Assembly (NCBI GenBank): GCA_037501455.1
Contig: CM074865.1
Span: 18,050,501 to 18,114,500 of the forward strand
Direction of reading: 5' to 3'
Source: Lantana camara
Taxonomy: Eukaryota > Streptophyta > Magnoliopsida > Lamiales > Verbenaceae
DNA: 64,000 nt
Shown here: positions 1 to 13,580 of the stretch, one piece after another
Layout: every line of letters starts with the position of its first letter
How positions within the stretch are numbered: position 1 is the stretch's first letter
Notes under the pieces: model-generated
Databases searched by the model: none
What the model was told of the DNA's origin: nothing
The model's input: only the letters and a program-made list of their open reading frames with translations
Made by a program: the position numbers and the translations under genes

Positions 1-1691
1 ATTTCATATCCATTTGATCTCGATCCAAGAAACCCATTTCTTGATCTCGATCCACTGCCTTGCCCAGAGACTCCTCTATGGCATATGAATGACGTAAACA
101 ATAAGAGATCAACTTGTTTACACAAGTGTAGGTCCTTTATCGATTCTCATTCACCTCCTCTATCAGCTTCTTATTATTCTCGGAAAGCCTCGTCGCTTCC
201 GTGCGGTACTTCTTCCGGGATTCTTCGGCCTTCTTCAACTCCTGCTCCCTTTTGTCGTGCGCCATTTGGAGGGACTCCAGCTTGGCCCTCAGCACCGGGT
301 TTTCCTCTTGAAGCTGAGGAACGTTGGCCGCTCGAACCATTTTCTTGTATTTAGCTTTGCGCTCAGAGTAAACAGTCGAGCGCCGTTGGAGGTTCCTCAC
401 CCTTAGAAGTACTTGCTGCAAAGGTTCCCACACTAAGCATTTTTTAGAAAGAAATGGTGCAGAACTTAAAAGGAAAAATGAAGGAAAATCCTCACGGAAA
501 TGACGGCATGAGCAAGATCTTCCGCCACTTGCTCCGTGCTCTGGGAGTATAGCTTTCTATGATCCCCAGAGAATTGGACTCTCTCGTAGAGCCCATAAGT
601 GATGTTTCGAGCGAACGCATGGTTGCTCAGCAAGGTGGGGCCTTTTTCAGGAGCGCGAGCGAAGTGTTTGTCCCCAGACCGCTCAAAATTCCACAGTTGG
701 TCCTCCTCAGAAGAGGAAGAATCACCATCGCCGCGGTCGCCCTCGACCACTTGCTTGCCCTTACCCACGATCGGGATGGTATCGGGCATCCTCTTCCTCT
801 CTCTCGAGGGCTGACCTTCGCCCCCTTGGGGCTCTCTTATTACCACGCTCGTACGAGGTTTCTGTTGGTTGCTCTGAGGGTTGGTTGGAGGTCTCTGTTG
901 GGCTCCATCTGCGGGCCTCGTGACGAAGAGGGTCTCACGAGCGGGCGCTCGATTGTCTCCTCGGCCCCGCCCAGTCGTGCTTGTACTCGCCCCTTGATGG
1001 CCCCCACGACCATCCCCTCGTCTGGCCCCTCGGCCCTGTTGGTTCTGTTGTTGTTGTTGTGGTTGCTGTTGTTGTTGATTGTGAGCGTTGAGAAAATTGG
1101 CAATGTTCCTCATTCCACCTCCCATCGCCATTAGAATGCGTGCGCTTGAAAAGGAGAAATACAAGGGTCAAGTCTCCCTTACAGTGATCAACAAACTACA
1201 AGAATAAAGTTAGTAATCCTTTCTAAAGTTAGTTCCCTAGAAGCTAACGGTCTCTCTCCAAATATCGAGGGGAAGGGTTTCTGAGAAAGTTAGGGTCATT
1301 AGTGAGCCCGCAGAGAACATGACTTCCTCATCATCCATTAAATCCTTGGCTTGTAAGAGCCAACCCTCGTCTCTCATGGGGGCGGTCAAGTTCTGAGCCC
1401 AATCCCTAGGGAGAGTAGACTCTAAGCGATGCCTCACAAGGGGCCCTTCCCCATGCAAAATCCACTCTCGGGGTACCCCAAAATCGTCATCATCAGAAGC
1501 CCTCACAAAGAAAATTTTCTCTTTCCACTCCATGCCATATGATGTCGAAGGGGAGTTAATGAGTCTCAAGCTGGATTTGGCTTGGATGTAGTAAAAGTCC
1601 ACCCTCGGGGATGAACAGGGCGAGCGTGCGACTTGGAATAGGGTGTTAAAATTATGGAAAGAAGGACGGTTTCCGGTGCATTCCATGAGGA

Positions 1692-2079
1692 TAGGGATGG
1701 CAACGAGCCGAGCCCTTTTTCCTGGCTCGGGCTCGGCTCGACCAAGGCTCGAAGCAGGCTCGAGGCTCGGCCATAATATATTATTTTTGATAAAAAATTA
1801 ATTTTTTTAATAATTTAATATATTTTTATGTATAATAATATAATATATATTAAATGAATATATATAATAAATATATTACTTTTTTATTCATTTTGTATAA
1901 AATTTAATAAATATATATATAATATTATATATTAATAAAATATTTATATATATAAAAATTAAAATATTATTTTTTAAATTAAATAAATAGGCTTGCGAGC
2001 CACGAGCCAAGACTCAAAGGGCTTGCGTTCGGGCTTGGCTCATAGGCTCACGAGCCAGCTCGGCTCGTTGTCATCCCTA
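1692..2079. mobile_element. hAT-type MITE (388 bp) with 8-bp TSD
   Basis: Ends TAGGGATGGCAACGAGCCGA and ...CGTTGTCATCCCTA form terminal inverted repeats. Both sides carry the 8-bp target duplication CATGAGGA (1684-1691 and 2080-2087). Ends are rich in GGCTCG repeats and the core is very AT-rich. TAGGGATG ends with 8-bp TSDs are typical of plant hAT non-autonomous elements. Removing it joins the Transposase_28-like reading frame. Confidence 0.88.
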
Positions 2080-2915
2080 CATGAGGATCACAAAAGCATT
2101 TAAGAGGGCTATGCCATTGGGCAATATTTGAGAAGGGCTTAGATTGAGGTTGTTGAGGATGCTGGCCACGGGAACGGGATGGGGAATCTTAAACCCCCAA
2201 ATGTCACAGAATCCCTGAAAACCGCCATCTCACCCGGAGGAGGGTCGTTAGCCCGCTCGTGCTCGGCAGGGATCCTGCATTTAAATCGCTCATCCCAGTA
2301 TCTGGGGGCCTTCATAGACACTATCTCCTCCATGGTTATTGTGCTGGGGTCTTATCTGGGGTCCTTTCGATCGCTTGCATGCCCCGAGCCTTCACCCTCG
2401 CCCTTGTTGGATTTCTTGAGTTTCTTGGATTTCTTCCTATGTTTAGCAGGCGGTTCTTCCGAGGGCCCAGCGACTTCTTCTTCGAGGGTAGGAGGGGAGA
2501 TAGCCACAGTCACCGTATGACGGTGTGGGTGTGTGGCATTTTCGGTTATTGGCAAAGTAACCCCCTGTCTCTCTACCTCCATTAACAAGTCTATCTCCTC
2601 GAATAGGTGATCAACACCCTCCGGATTCCTCTCTGTTGGGAATAGTGCCCTAGAAAGCTGTTATGCTTCGGGACTTTCCCTATATCACAGACAATCTTTG
2701 AATAATATACGAATGATTGTAATCACAGGCGAACACTTCTTATGTGCCAATACGTGTTTTGTATGTTTCCATTACGTGCGCATGTCTAGAACTCCCCTAA
2801 TCCGATGAGGCCGTTAAGAACTTTGTCATTATGGGAATGACACATGAAACAAGTTCTTAACTCCATAGGCGAGGATTAGAAACTTCTCCAAGTCAATGAG
2901 GCTGACAGACAGTGG

Positions 2916-5127
2916 TACTGGGAGGCGGGCCCAGAACAGTAGCAGTCCGGGACCACATTTTAAATTTTTTATTATAATACAAGTATTAAAATATTTCTAA
3001 AACATTTTAATACAAAAGCGGAAGACTTAGCCGGATCTACTCAAGTATATACATGCAATTGATAATAAATTTTAAATCACTTAAGCAGATAAATATCTAA
3101 CATGCAATTAACACTTAAGAGCACATAATTTATCATGCTTAAACTAAAACAACTGTAAAATATTACCGTACTGCAAACATGACTATCTAACGGTATTTTT
3201 CCAGCTCCCGAATTCACCTCCCGAGAATCCGATACCCGATCTCCTCGTGAAACCGGCAGAGCTTCCCTGCAATAACCCCAGGGACACCCTCGGAGTGTGG
3301 GCTCCGAAAGTATTTCTCTAAATACTTAGAGAAAATAAAACTTTAAACTAGAAAACCCTTTTTCAGGGTTTAATCTCCCAAAATTAGGCGTTTTATATAA
3401 ACACCTAATTAAAATTAATTCCAAAATAAATCGGAATTAACTAGGAGAAAATGGGACTTGATTTCAAAGCTAAAATTTGGCCAAAACCATCCCAAAACTG
3501 AATGAGAAAAATGGCAAGGGGATCAGCCTATTTATAGGCATAAAACGGAGGGCAAAACGGTCATTTTATGCACAAAAGCAAGGGCAAAATGGTCATTACA
3601 CATCTCCACTTGTGTAGCCAACTTGGACACGAAAACCGAGGTGACCACGTTCAAGGTCTCGTCACCACGAATCCAGTGCCGCCGAGCATGCGCCCACACG
3701 CGCCGCCCAAAGGCGGCGCATGTCAACCACTCGCTGCTAGCGTTTGAGGCTGACATGGCCTCTTCTGAAGCGGCCACGTGTCCGGGTCGGTCCGGCCCAG
3801 AACCGAACCCGGTCCGACCCGGCCCGTTGACCCGGTTCGCCGACCCGGTCCGGACAAATCTGGACCGTTCACACCGATGACGTGGCGCGATCTCGACCTT
3901 ACACGTGTCGCGCCACGCGGCCGCCCAGTCGGTGCCACCTGGGCTCTCTCTACTGACGTGGTGTGACACGTCAGTGCCACGTCACCTGCTACGTCAGCAA
4001 TTTTTATTTATTTATTTTTTTAAAAAAATTTAAAATTTTATTTACTCCAAAATAAAATTCCGGACATTTCCAACCCTTTGGAACTTTAATTTATTTTCTT
4101 AAAATAAATTCCTTGGCCATTTTCAAACACTTTGAAAATTCATTTATCTTTCTCCTTTTAATATTTTCTCTTTAGGTTTTCAATTTGGGGCTTGCAGGGG
4201 GACCTGCAGGACTAATTAATTTTAGCTCCAAACGGATTAATCTATTATCATCTCATGATAATAATTAATTACCATTTAACAATATTTGATTCCACTAAAT
4301 AAATATTGTTACACTCTAAAATTAATTAAATTATTCACGAATTTCTCGATCTAGAATAATTTTGCATTTAACTCCTCCGTGTAGATATCCATGAAAAATA
4401 AATCGCAAGTACTATCATTTATTTTTCATCTCTAATTTGAAATTTATTGATTCGCCTTAAGTTCAAATTCTCTGTATGTGAAACACATTCAACATACAAC
4501 TTCGGTGACGTTATCACGCGAAGTGCTTTGGCCAAAGTCTTAATTCGAACTTTTGCAAATCTATTTCAAGGATATCTTTTTCCTTCCAGCAAGGCCACAG
4601 ATTCCTCGATCAATATAATAACTCTTTAGCACATTTCGTGTTTTCACCGAATCAGACAAAGTATTTTGGCCACCCGTTACCGAGACCTCACTTCGAGTAT
4701 GTTACAGTGACTAACACTACATGCTTAAAGCCGAAATATTGTCAGGATTAAGAGTACAATGCTTCCTGAGATTTTATTCATTTTAGATAGCAGTATAAAA
4801 TGAATTATCTCAGTGGTCCAGTTCGATGTTTCCAATCCTATTGAAACTTATCAACATGTTATAATTGGAATCACCATTCCCTATGACGAAAGACTAATCA
4901 TCTTATATAACCACGTTATAGCCTTGATAAGAACATATTCTTATCTTACCGACTAGAGCTTTAATGACACGTGATTTCGGTATTCAAAGTCTTTTCCTAT
5001 GAAACACATTTCATATAAGAATACCATCACACGTCATTAATTATTAATATGTGAAATACTCATAACTTACTGCAAATTCAGTTTTATTAATTCAATAAAT
5101 TGAATTTTCAGGGCACTATTCCCAACA
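2916..5127 (-). repeat. Copia 3' LTR
   Basis: This 2.2-kb LTR on the minus strand begins TGTTGGGAATAGTGCCCTG and ends ...GCCTCCCAGTA, a one-base change from the TG...CA rule. It aligns along its whole length with 10043-12266, with small indels such as an extra ATAA near 4617 and a rearranged stretch around 3690-3720. A GC-rich block at about 3660-3990 gives open frames on both strands, which are shadows. Confidence 0.92.
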
Positions 5128-5145
5128 ATCTCCCACTTGCCCTAA
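5128..5145 (-). other. Copia polypurine tract
   Basis: On the minus strand GGGCAAGTGGGAGAT lies immediately before the 3' LTR start TGTTGGG. This is the classic Copia PPT position for plus-strand DNA priming. Confidence 0.8.
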
Positions 5146-5596
5146 ATTCAATTTGGCCATACATCTAAGTCTTATTCCTTTCACACGAGTGTCAAAACTC
5201 GTTTTGCACTCTTTTACGCCAATACTTTAGTGAAGGAATCTTTTAGACGTTTCTCTGAGCCAACAACTAGGAAATCATGAATCTAATACATCTAACTGGC
5301 TGCTTCTCAAGCTACCATGTATTTGACTTCCATGGCGGTGTAAGCAATACAAGTCTGCTTAACATTCTCCAATTAACGATTGCTCTTTTTAGAGTAAACA
5401 CGTATTCTGATGTCAAACATCTAGAATACAAATCAGATTGTAAATCCGAATCTCTATACTCTATTGAAATTAGCTCACCACTGTGGTAGACAAGCATATA
5501 ATCTCAAGTCCTTCTCAAGTACTCCAATATATGCTTTCACTACTACCCAGTGTCAGATTCTAGGGTTTGACTAATATCTGCTGACTTAGACCTATT

Positions 5597-5866
5597 TCAT
5601 AATAGACAGCTGGCCTTGTACATAATATGACATACATGAAGCTTCCGCTGCGAAACTCTAATCATGTCTTCTATCTCTTCAGTTGTCTCAGGATATTGAT
5701 CTCGAGATAAATAAATTCCATATCTAAAAGGTGATGAACCTTTCTTGGAATTTGTCATATTATACCTTACCAGCATCTTATCCATATATGCTTCTTGTGA
5801 TAAACCAATCTCCTTATTCCTATGATCACGACAAAAGTCTGATCCTTGGAATAACATCGGTCTCAC
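5597..5866 (-). pseudogene. Copia pol fragment (between reverse transcriptase and RNase H)
   Basis: The translation contains FCRDHRNKEIGLSQEAYMDK and YNMTNSKKGSSPFRYGI, closely resembling the conserved 'GLSQ..Y..K.L..F.M..SK....P...G..LS' segment between RT and RNase H in Copia polyproteins. The matching flanks are out of frame or lost. It lies nearer the 3' LTR than the integrase and zinc-knuckle fragments, as expected for gag-INT-RT-RH order on the minus strand. Confidence 0.8.
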
Positions 5867-7089
5867 ATAGGTCTTTTCTTGTCAAAATGATTTGACGCTC
5901 GAATCTTGACCACTGAGAAAATTCTTGCATCATTCCCAATTAGCAGAATATTAATTACGTACAAAAGTGAAAATGTTACAACGCTATCATGATGTCATTT
6001 TGTACACTCATGGTTCATCAGGCAATTATACAAATCCAAAGATTTTAAATTGCCTTATAATTCTGATGCTCCATAATCTAGACGCTTGCTTAAGACCATA
6101 AATCGATCTATCAAGCTTGCATTATATGCACCTGATTTCTGGCTGTGAAGCCTTCAGGTTATGCCATGTAGCTCCTCTTCTTGAAGGTGCCCGTTCAAGA
6201 ACATAGTCTTTACATCCATTTATCTAATCTCATAATCGATAATGAGATAAAATGGAGAGGATAATGGACTTAAGCATTGCTATAGGCGAGAAGGCCTCAT
6301 AAATGATTTCTTCTTTCTGGGTAAAATCCCTTGCCATAAGCTTGCTTTAAAGTGTCTACTTTTGTCCATTTCTCATTTTATCGTCTTGTAGAACCCAATT
6401 GTATTTAATAGGGTTTAATGTCTACAGGCGCCTCTACAAGTTCAAGACTTTGTTAGAATACTAAGATTCTAACTATGATTCAATGGCTTTTGACCAAACG
6501 GTCAGTGTCTATATCTTCCACAGCTTCATTGCACGTGACAGGATCAGAAACGTTAGATTCAACCTCTTGGGTTAATTTTAGGTATCTTGTCAGGTGTCCT
6601 GACAATCCTCTCACTACAATGATGCTCTCGTGTACACGTCTCTACATCACATGTTGTATTTGGTACATTACATGTATCTAATACATTTTCAATTATCACG
6701 GGTTTATGGAAATCAGTATCTAATACTGTTGTTTCTTTTAACACTACTTTGCTTCCACCCTTGTGGTTATCTATGTAATTATCTTTGAAACATTCACAAA
6801 CATCTTTTGTGATTTCTCAAATTACAAAATATACCACCTCTTGTTCTTCTAGGATAACCTTAGAACAGGTAAACCTTTGTTCTTTATTCTAATTTGTCAG
6901 GATCCATCCTTAACTTGTGGACCGGGCTACCTTTAATCCGAAGATAAAAGATACAGGGTTTTCACCCTAGCTACAGATCCATCAGTGTTTTAGGAACTGA
7001 CTTAGATAGAACTAGGTTTGTCGTTTTGTGTGTAAGACACCAAAACGAAATTCATAGGGTAGCATAACTCTTCATGAATCTTACCATCA

Positions 7090-7392
7090 TTACCAGAGTT
7101 CTATTTCTCCTTTCTGCAATACATCTTTGCTAAGACGTATCTCATATATATAGTTGAGATCTAATCTCATTTGAGAAATTCTATTTAACTCTGAACTTAG
7201 ATACTTATCACTACTTCGATCTAATCGAAGTGCCTTGACATGTTTTCTAATTTGACTCTTTGACTTCAGTCTTATATTCTTTGAAATCTTCAAAATTACA
7301 GACTTAAGTCTCATCAAATAAACATATATGTATCTAGAGTATTCATTCAAATGAATGATGAAGTACGCAAAAACTTTCTCTTGCTTGAACAT
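7090..7392 (-). pseudogene. Copia integrase core fragment
   Basis: The motif YFIIHLNEYSRYIYVYLMR matches the 'YFI.F.DDYSRY.YVYL' start of the Copia integrase core, followed by SQIRKHVKALRLDRSSDKYL ('KALRSDRGGEYLS'). The first catalytic Asp region reads NEYSRY in place of DDYSRY, and the second reads LDRSSDKY, so catalytic residues are damaged. Confidence 0.75.
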
Positions 7393-7991
7393 TCATAACA
7401 TCATACTTTCGTATGAACCAACTCAAGCAAGTTCATGGCTTAATACCCTTTGTCTCCAAAAGGCTTCTTGGTCATTTTAACCTTCTAAATAGGATTCGTA
7501 GATTGATACTATTTTCAAGTTAATAGGACTTAACAATCAGTCGTTGGATCCTATTCAGATTCAATTGACCAATAGATAGGTGCCACGTAGAAGTTTTTCC
7601 TCTTAGATGGTAAGTCAAGCTTCTTAATGTTAAACTTGAATTAGGGTTTTCATTGAGGTATAAAGACCATCTTTTATTGTGCCAGAGCAAATAAACCTTT
7701 TATTTTGCTTAATGGTAATCTTTTGTTCAAAACAAGCTGTTAGACCATTAATTATCAAATAACTTACAGAAATCAAATTTCTGTATATATGGCACGTATA
7801 ATATTAAAAACCCTATTGCCAAAATACGACTTTATAGTCCTTACTGCTAATACAATTACACTTGTATTATCCCCGAGCAGTAGTTGTGTGTTAGCCGTTT
7901 TTCAAACTTTCTGGTTTGTTTGAATCTTCGCAATGACTTACAAATATGATTAGTTAATCTCAAGTTCACACACCAGGAGTCCGGTGAATTT

Positions 7992-8189
7992 TCAACTAAA
8001 CATATTTTCAACGAGTAAGATATCTTCATATCTTATCCAAACGGCGTAGCAAATGGACAAACTAAGTATTTTGGACAATTTCCTTTTCCAATACCCGTTA
8101 CCACCGAAATAGAAACACTTTTCCATTGTCGGATTTGACTTTCTATTTCTGAACCTTAGATTGGGAACTTTTCCTTTTCTTTCTTCCAC
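7992..8189 (-). pseudogene. Copia gag zinc-knuckle fragment
   Basis: The fragment reads KCFYFGGNGYWKRKLSKIL, matching 'KCF.CG..GHWKRNC' of a Copia CCHC zinc knuckle. The second Cys is now Phe and the His is Tyr, so metal binding is lost. It is the most 5' coding piece of the element on the minus strand. Confidence 0.65.
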
Positions 8190-10024
8190 TTACTGGCTTT
8201 CTAGGCCGTGGATATTGACGTCTGATTAAAGAGAACTTTTCCCTTAGTCTATATCACTCTTTCTGCCATATTGAGGTCGTTCATTGGTTCAGGTTAGGTT
8301 TTCAAAAAATATTTTTAAAATTAATCTTGAACGTTCAAACGACATAGGCAGAGAGTATAGGATCGCCTCCTATCTGTTAAGATTGTTTCTTTAAGCACAG
8401 AGGCTTTCAATCTCGTTCAGATTAGTCGTTCAGATTAGTTATCATATTCATAATATGATTCTGAATTGGTGGTCCTTCAAACTTCTTTAACTAACAACCT
8501 TTTCGTGACTCGTACCTTCGTACGACTCTGTCTTCAAAACATGTTCTTATCAGTAGACATCCCATCCGTCTAATGCTCAAGAACATTTAAAACAGATGTC
8601 AGGATATAAGACTAGCCAGATCATTACACTTGATCTACTTGGCATAAGTGTCTTTCTGATCCTGATTGGTTGTAGTTTTTGAAATTTTCGGTAAAGGTTC
8701 AGTGAGTACGTAAACTTTCGTGTCTCAACACGATGTCAAGATTCATTTTCTAGTCAGCATAGTTGAACCCTTACTACCCTATTTCCTTATAGACAAATAG
8801 TTTGGAGTGGGCTAAGAGAGATCGTAATTATAAAACTGAATTAAATAGATAAATGCAAGTTATGATTACGTATTTCACTTTATTCTGCGTCCAACCAATA
8901 AATGAAATCCACGTAAGAATTTTGATTTACGCAATGGTGACTTAACTAACTGCAGTTGACTCCCCGGAGGCAAGGTCGAAAACCGCTTAGAAAAGCAAGA
9001 ACTATTCTTAATTAACATGTCATCTAGGTAACTCTTACCAAACAATGTTAATCCACCACGTCAACCCTTGGCCTCTAAGTAAATGTAACAGAGCTCCGAA
9101 GGGAAGTTAATACATTACTTAGTCAAGTGTGTACCATTACCTAGAAGTCCGTACGAGTAGGTCAAGACACTCCACGGAGACGTGGTCGAGCTGACTTCCC
9201 CGTATTTCATTCTATCCATAGAAGTCTAATCTTGTATACCGCGAATATATACCCGCCGAAGGGAGTAGTACATATTCACTATACTATAGACCGGTAATGG
9301 AGGCCGTGAGAATCCAACTCTTTTCATCTCGCTCCCACTTGAATTTTAAAACGTGTGGATTATCTTTTGATTATTTAATAATCACTTTTGGCGTCTTATT
9401 GTTGGAAGTGATTAATCTAATTAATACCCTCCCACTAGGATTACTAAATCACATTTAAAATCCCAATAATATTTTAAGGCAATTTAATAACTATTTATTA
9501 ATTAGGCCGAAAAATATTAGTCCAATTATGCATCTCGTTCAATCTCTATTAAACATTATTTATTTAATCACATTAAATAAAATACGCATAATTGTAAATA
9601 TCATAATATCTCATATTATCATGATCATGCCATAAAATAAAATAATTAAGCATGCTTTCATATAATTATCATGCTTAAAAATTTAAATGACACAAAATAA
9701 ACATGCCATAAATTAAATCAATTAAGCATGCTGATATAATTATCACATAATTATCATGCTTAAAATAAATGACATAAAGTAAACATGTTATAAATAAATT
9801 ATCTCATAATTAAAATCATGTTTACTGATTCGGTAATTAACCAGGAAGATTATTGAAATCGATTCCCAGAAAATTACCATTCCACGCAAATTCCCAGGAA
9901 ACACTTGAGGGGTCACAAACGGTCCCACTTAAAAACCAGCCTCCTTTGACAGAATTTACGTGCACAGTAGCAGATTTAAAATTATGCATCGCATGCATCA
10001 TATCAATGCATGTATTATCTAGAG

Positions 10025-10040
10025 CATGGCTCTGATACCA
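10025..10040 (-). other. Copia primer-binding site (initiator tRNA-Met type)
   Basis: The minus strand reads TGGTATCAGAGCCATG two bases after the 5' LTR end. It is complementary to the 3' end of plant initiator tRNA-Met, the common primer for plant Copia elements. Confidence 0.88.
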
Positions 10041-10042
10041 GT

Positions 10043-12266
10043 TGCTGGGAGGTGGGCCCAGAACAGTAGCAGTCCGGGATCACATTTTAAATTTTTTATT
10101 ATAATACAAGTATTAAAATATTTCTAAAACATTTTAATACAAAAGCGGAAGACTTAGTCGGATCTACTCAAGTATATACATGCAATTGATAATAAATTTT
10201 AAATCACTTAAGCAGATAAATATCTAACATGCAATTAACACTTAAGAGCACATAATTTATCATGCTTAAACTAAAACAACTGTAAAATATTATCGTACTG
10301 CAAACATGGCTATCTAACGGCATTTTTCCAGCTCCCGAATTCACATCCCGAGAATCCGATACCCAATCTCCTCGTGAAACCGGCAGAGCTTCCCTGCAAT
10401 AACCCCAGGGACACCCTCGGAGTGTGGGCTCCGAAAGTATTTCTCTAAATACTTAGAGAAAATAAAACTTTAAACTAGAAAATCCTTTTTCAGGGTTTAA
10501 TCTCCCAAAATTAGGCGTTTTATATAAACACCTAATTAAAATTAATTCCAAAATAAATCGGAATTAACTAGGAGAAAATGGGACTTGATTTCAAAGCCAA
10601 AATTTGGCCAAAACCATCCCAAAACTGAATGAGAAAAATGGCAAGGGGATCAGCCTATTTATAGGCATAAAACGGAGGGCAAAACGGTCATTTTATGCAC
10701 AAAAGCAAGGGCAAAATGGTCATTTCACATCTCCACTTGTGTAGCCAACTTGGATACGAAAACCGAGGTGACCACGTTCAAGGTCTCGTCGCCACGAATC
10801 CAGCGCCGTCGAGCACGCGCCCATCGGAGCACCCACGCGCCCTAGGCGGTGCGTGTCAACCACTCGCTGCTAGGGTTTGAGGCTGACGTGGCCTCTTCTG
10901 AAGCGGTCACGTGTCCGGGTCGGTCCGGCCCGGAACCGGACCTGGTCAACCCTATCCGAGACCCGACCCGTTGACCCGATTCGCCGACCCGGTCCGGACA
11001 AATCTGGACCGTTCATACCGATGACGTGGCGCGATCTCGACCTTACACATGTCGCGCCACGCGGCCGCCCAGTCGGTGCCACCTGGGCCCTCTCTACTGA
11101 CGTGGCGTGACACGTCAGTGCCACGTCACCTGCTACGTCAGCAATTTTTATTTTTTATTTTTTTTTAAAAATTAAAATTTTATTTACTCCAAAATAAAAT
11201 TCCGGGCATTTCCAACTCTTTGGAACTTTAATTTATTTTCTTAAAATAAATTCCTTGGCCATTTTCAAACACTTTGAAAATTCATTTCTCTTTCTCCTTT
11301 TAATATTTTCTCTTTGGGTTTTCAATTTAGGGCTTGTAGGGGGACCTGCAGGACTAATTAATTTTAGCTCCAAACGGATTAATATATTATCATCTCATGA
11401 TAATAATTAATTACCGTTTAACAATATTTAATTCCACTAAATAAATATTGTTGCACTCTAAAATTAATTAAATTATTCACGAATTTCTCGATCTAGAATA
11501 ATTTTGCATTTTACTCCTCCGTGTACATATCCATGAAAAATAAATCGCAAGTACTATCATTTATTTTTCATCTCTAATTTGAAATTTATTGATTTGCCTT
11601 AAGTTCAAATTCTCTGTATGTGAAACACATTCAACATACAACTTCGGTGACGTTATCACGCGAAGTGCTTTGGCCAAAGTCTTAATTCGAACTTTTGCAA
11701 ATCTATTTCAAGGATATCTTTTTCCTTCCAGCAAGGCCACAGATTCCTCGATCAATATAACTCTTTAGCACATTTCGTGTTATCACCGAATCATACAAAG
11801 TATTTTGGCCACCCGTTACCGAGACCTCACTTCGAGTATGTTACAGTGACTAACACTACATGCTTAAAGCCGAAATATTGTCAGGATTAAGAGTACAATG
11901 CTTCCTGAGATTTTATTCATTTTAGATAGCAGTATAAAATGAATTATCTCAGTGGTCCAGTTCGATGTTTCCAATCCTATTGAAACTTATCAACATGTTA
12001 TAATTGGAATCACCATTCCCTATGATGAAAGACTAATCATCTTATATAACCACGTTATAGCCTTGATAAGAACATATTCTTATCTTACCGACTAGAACTT
12101 TAATGACACGTGATTTCGGTATTCAAAGTCTTTTCCTATGAAACACATTTCATATAAGAATACCATCACACGTCATTAATTATTAATATGTGAAATACTC
12201 ATAACTTGCTGCAAATTCAGTTTTATTATTTCAATAAATTGAATTTTCAGGGCACTATTCCCAACA
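10043..12266 (-). repeat. Copia 5' LTR
   Basis: This 2.22-kb LTR on the minus strand runs from TGTTGGGAATAGTGCCCTG (12266) to CCACCTCCCAGCA (10043), with intact TG...CA ends. It is near-identical over most of its length to the 3' LTR, with scattered substitutions and a few indels. The largest difference is in the GC-rich block near 10800-10860. Confidence 0.92.
10656..10663 (-). promoter_or_regulatory. TATA box in the Copia 5' LTR
   Basis: The minus strand reads GCCTATAAATAGGC, and the same motif occurs in the 3' LTR near 3526-3533. Position in the LTR fits a U3 promoter driving minus-strand transcription into the element. Confidence 0.5.
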
Positions 12267-12887
12267 AGTGGGAGTGTCGACTTTGCCTCTGTTGAGACTT
12301 GCTTGTGTAGTTATGTCCTTAAGAAGGATCACCCGGTTTCATGGGGTGATAAGTGCATGGGTTGATGCGTTCATAATACATAAGGGTGATAGTTACAAGA
12401 ACTTCATCACTGAGAGTGCCCCGCGTGAGAAGATTCCTAAATGGGAAAGGAAGTTTCCTGAAACTTCCAGATTAGGAAATATCTCACATGTCAATGACGT
12501 GAGGAATTAATCCATAGACTTGAGATTCCACATTGTCTCATATGAGCTAACTCTGTAATCTTTGATATAGGCTCAAAAGGGTGTCTCCATATAGACACCT
12601 GAACCACGACTTATGTTGGGATTACACAAGTGGCATATGAGAACTGTTGGAATCAATAAAGGACCTACACTTGCTGTAGGCAAGATGATCTCTTATTACG
12701 CAAGTCATTCATGATTCCATATCCTAAAATCCTTGCGCAAGGTGGTTAGATCAAGACATCGAGAAAATGGAGTTTTCTTGGATTGAGATCAAATGGAATA
12801 TGAAGGGAACTTTGTTTTAAGATTAAGATTAGTACGGCTCTCCATATTCCCATGCCTTAGATCTTAACCGAGAGATAGGATGGTAGG

Positions 12888-13044
12888 CTATGATGCATGG
12901 ACACGGACACGGCGACACGGACACGACAGGACACGGATACGGCGACACGGATTTTTTCTTGAATTTCCCACGTAGGGAGTGTCGGACACGGTGTCCGACA
13001 CGACACGGCAAAATGATATTTTTAGAAGTGTCCATGCATCATAG
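12888..13044. mobile_element. Short hAT-type MITE (157 bp)
   Basis: Terminal inverted repeats CTATGATGCATGGACAC and GTGTCCATGCATCATAG are flanked by a perfect 8-bp TSD ATGGTAGG (12880-12887 and 13045-13052). The interior is built from GACACGG-type short repeats on both arms and could fold as one hairpin. It lies in the solo LTR. Confidence 0.85.
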
Positions 13045-13365
13045 ATGGTAGGAGGATCGTATCCCACATGATGTCATTGACTGAAAGGTTCTTTCGAATA
13101 TACATTCACATTTCGGGTAGGGGTCACACACCTGTTGCTAGACTATGGTCGTGTGATCTGTGAGGTAATTAATTAATAAGTGTATTAATTAATTAGGCTC
13201 ACTGCTAACTGAAATTGAACCTAGAGGGTCACACACAAATACCGGGTTCAAAGGGTATTATGGAAAGATCAAATATTTGATCGAAACGAGACCACAGTGT
13301 AAAGTACACGTGTGCATCGAGAGCATTGTTTGGGACGTGTGATCCATTTGAGAAATTGGATCATG

Positions 13366-13580
13366 TGTTAATTAATTGGAGAATTAATTATCAAGCCCAA
13401 ATATAATTAATTAGTGAATTAATTATAAAGCCAAGTATAATTAATTAGAGAATTAATTATAAATCCCTAAACATAATTAATTGGAGAATTAATTATATAG
13501 CAAAATAAAATTAATTGGAGAATTAATTTTAGTCCATTAGAATTAATTAGTGAATTAATTCTAAAGCCCATGAAAGAATT
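13366..13580. repeat. Tandem AT-rich repeat in the solo LTR
   Basis: About six degenerate copies of a 30-40 bp unit contain AATTAATTGGAGAATTAATT. Each unit is itself a near-palindrome (AATTAATT on both sides). Confidence 0.75.

Larger units (their letters stand above)
2916..12266 (-). mobile_element. Copia LTR retrotransposon with both LTRs, minus strand, decayed pol
   Basis: LTRs lie at 2916-5127 and 10043-12266. The TSD AGTGG is at 2911-2915 and 12267-12271. On the minus strand the 5' LTR (right) is followed by a primer-binding site with TGGTATCAGAGCCATG, and a polypurine tract precedes the 3' LTR. The 4.9-kb interior keeps recognisable zinc-knuckle, integrase and RNase H-proximal fragments but no long ORF, so it is no longer autonomous. 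It is inserted in a solo LTR of opposite orientation. Confidence 0.92.

Noticed and set aside
3532..3980. Overlapping open frames on both strands in a GC-rich block
   Set aside because: The same block recurs in the other LTR (10795-11124), frames are open on both strands and no domain is visible; these are shadows of LTR sequence.
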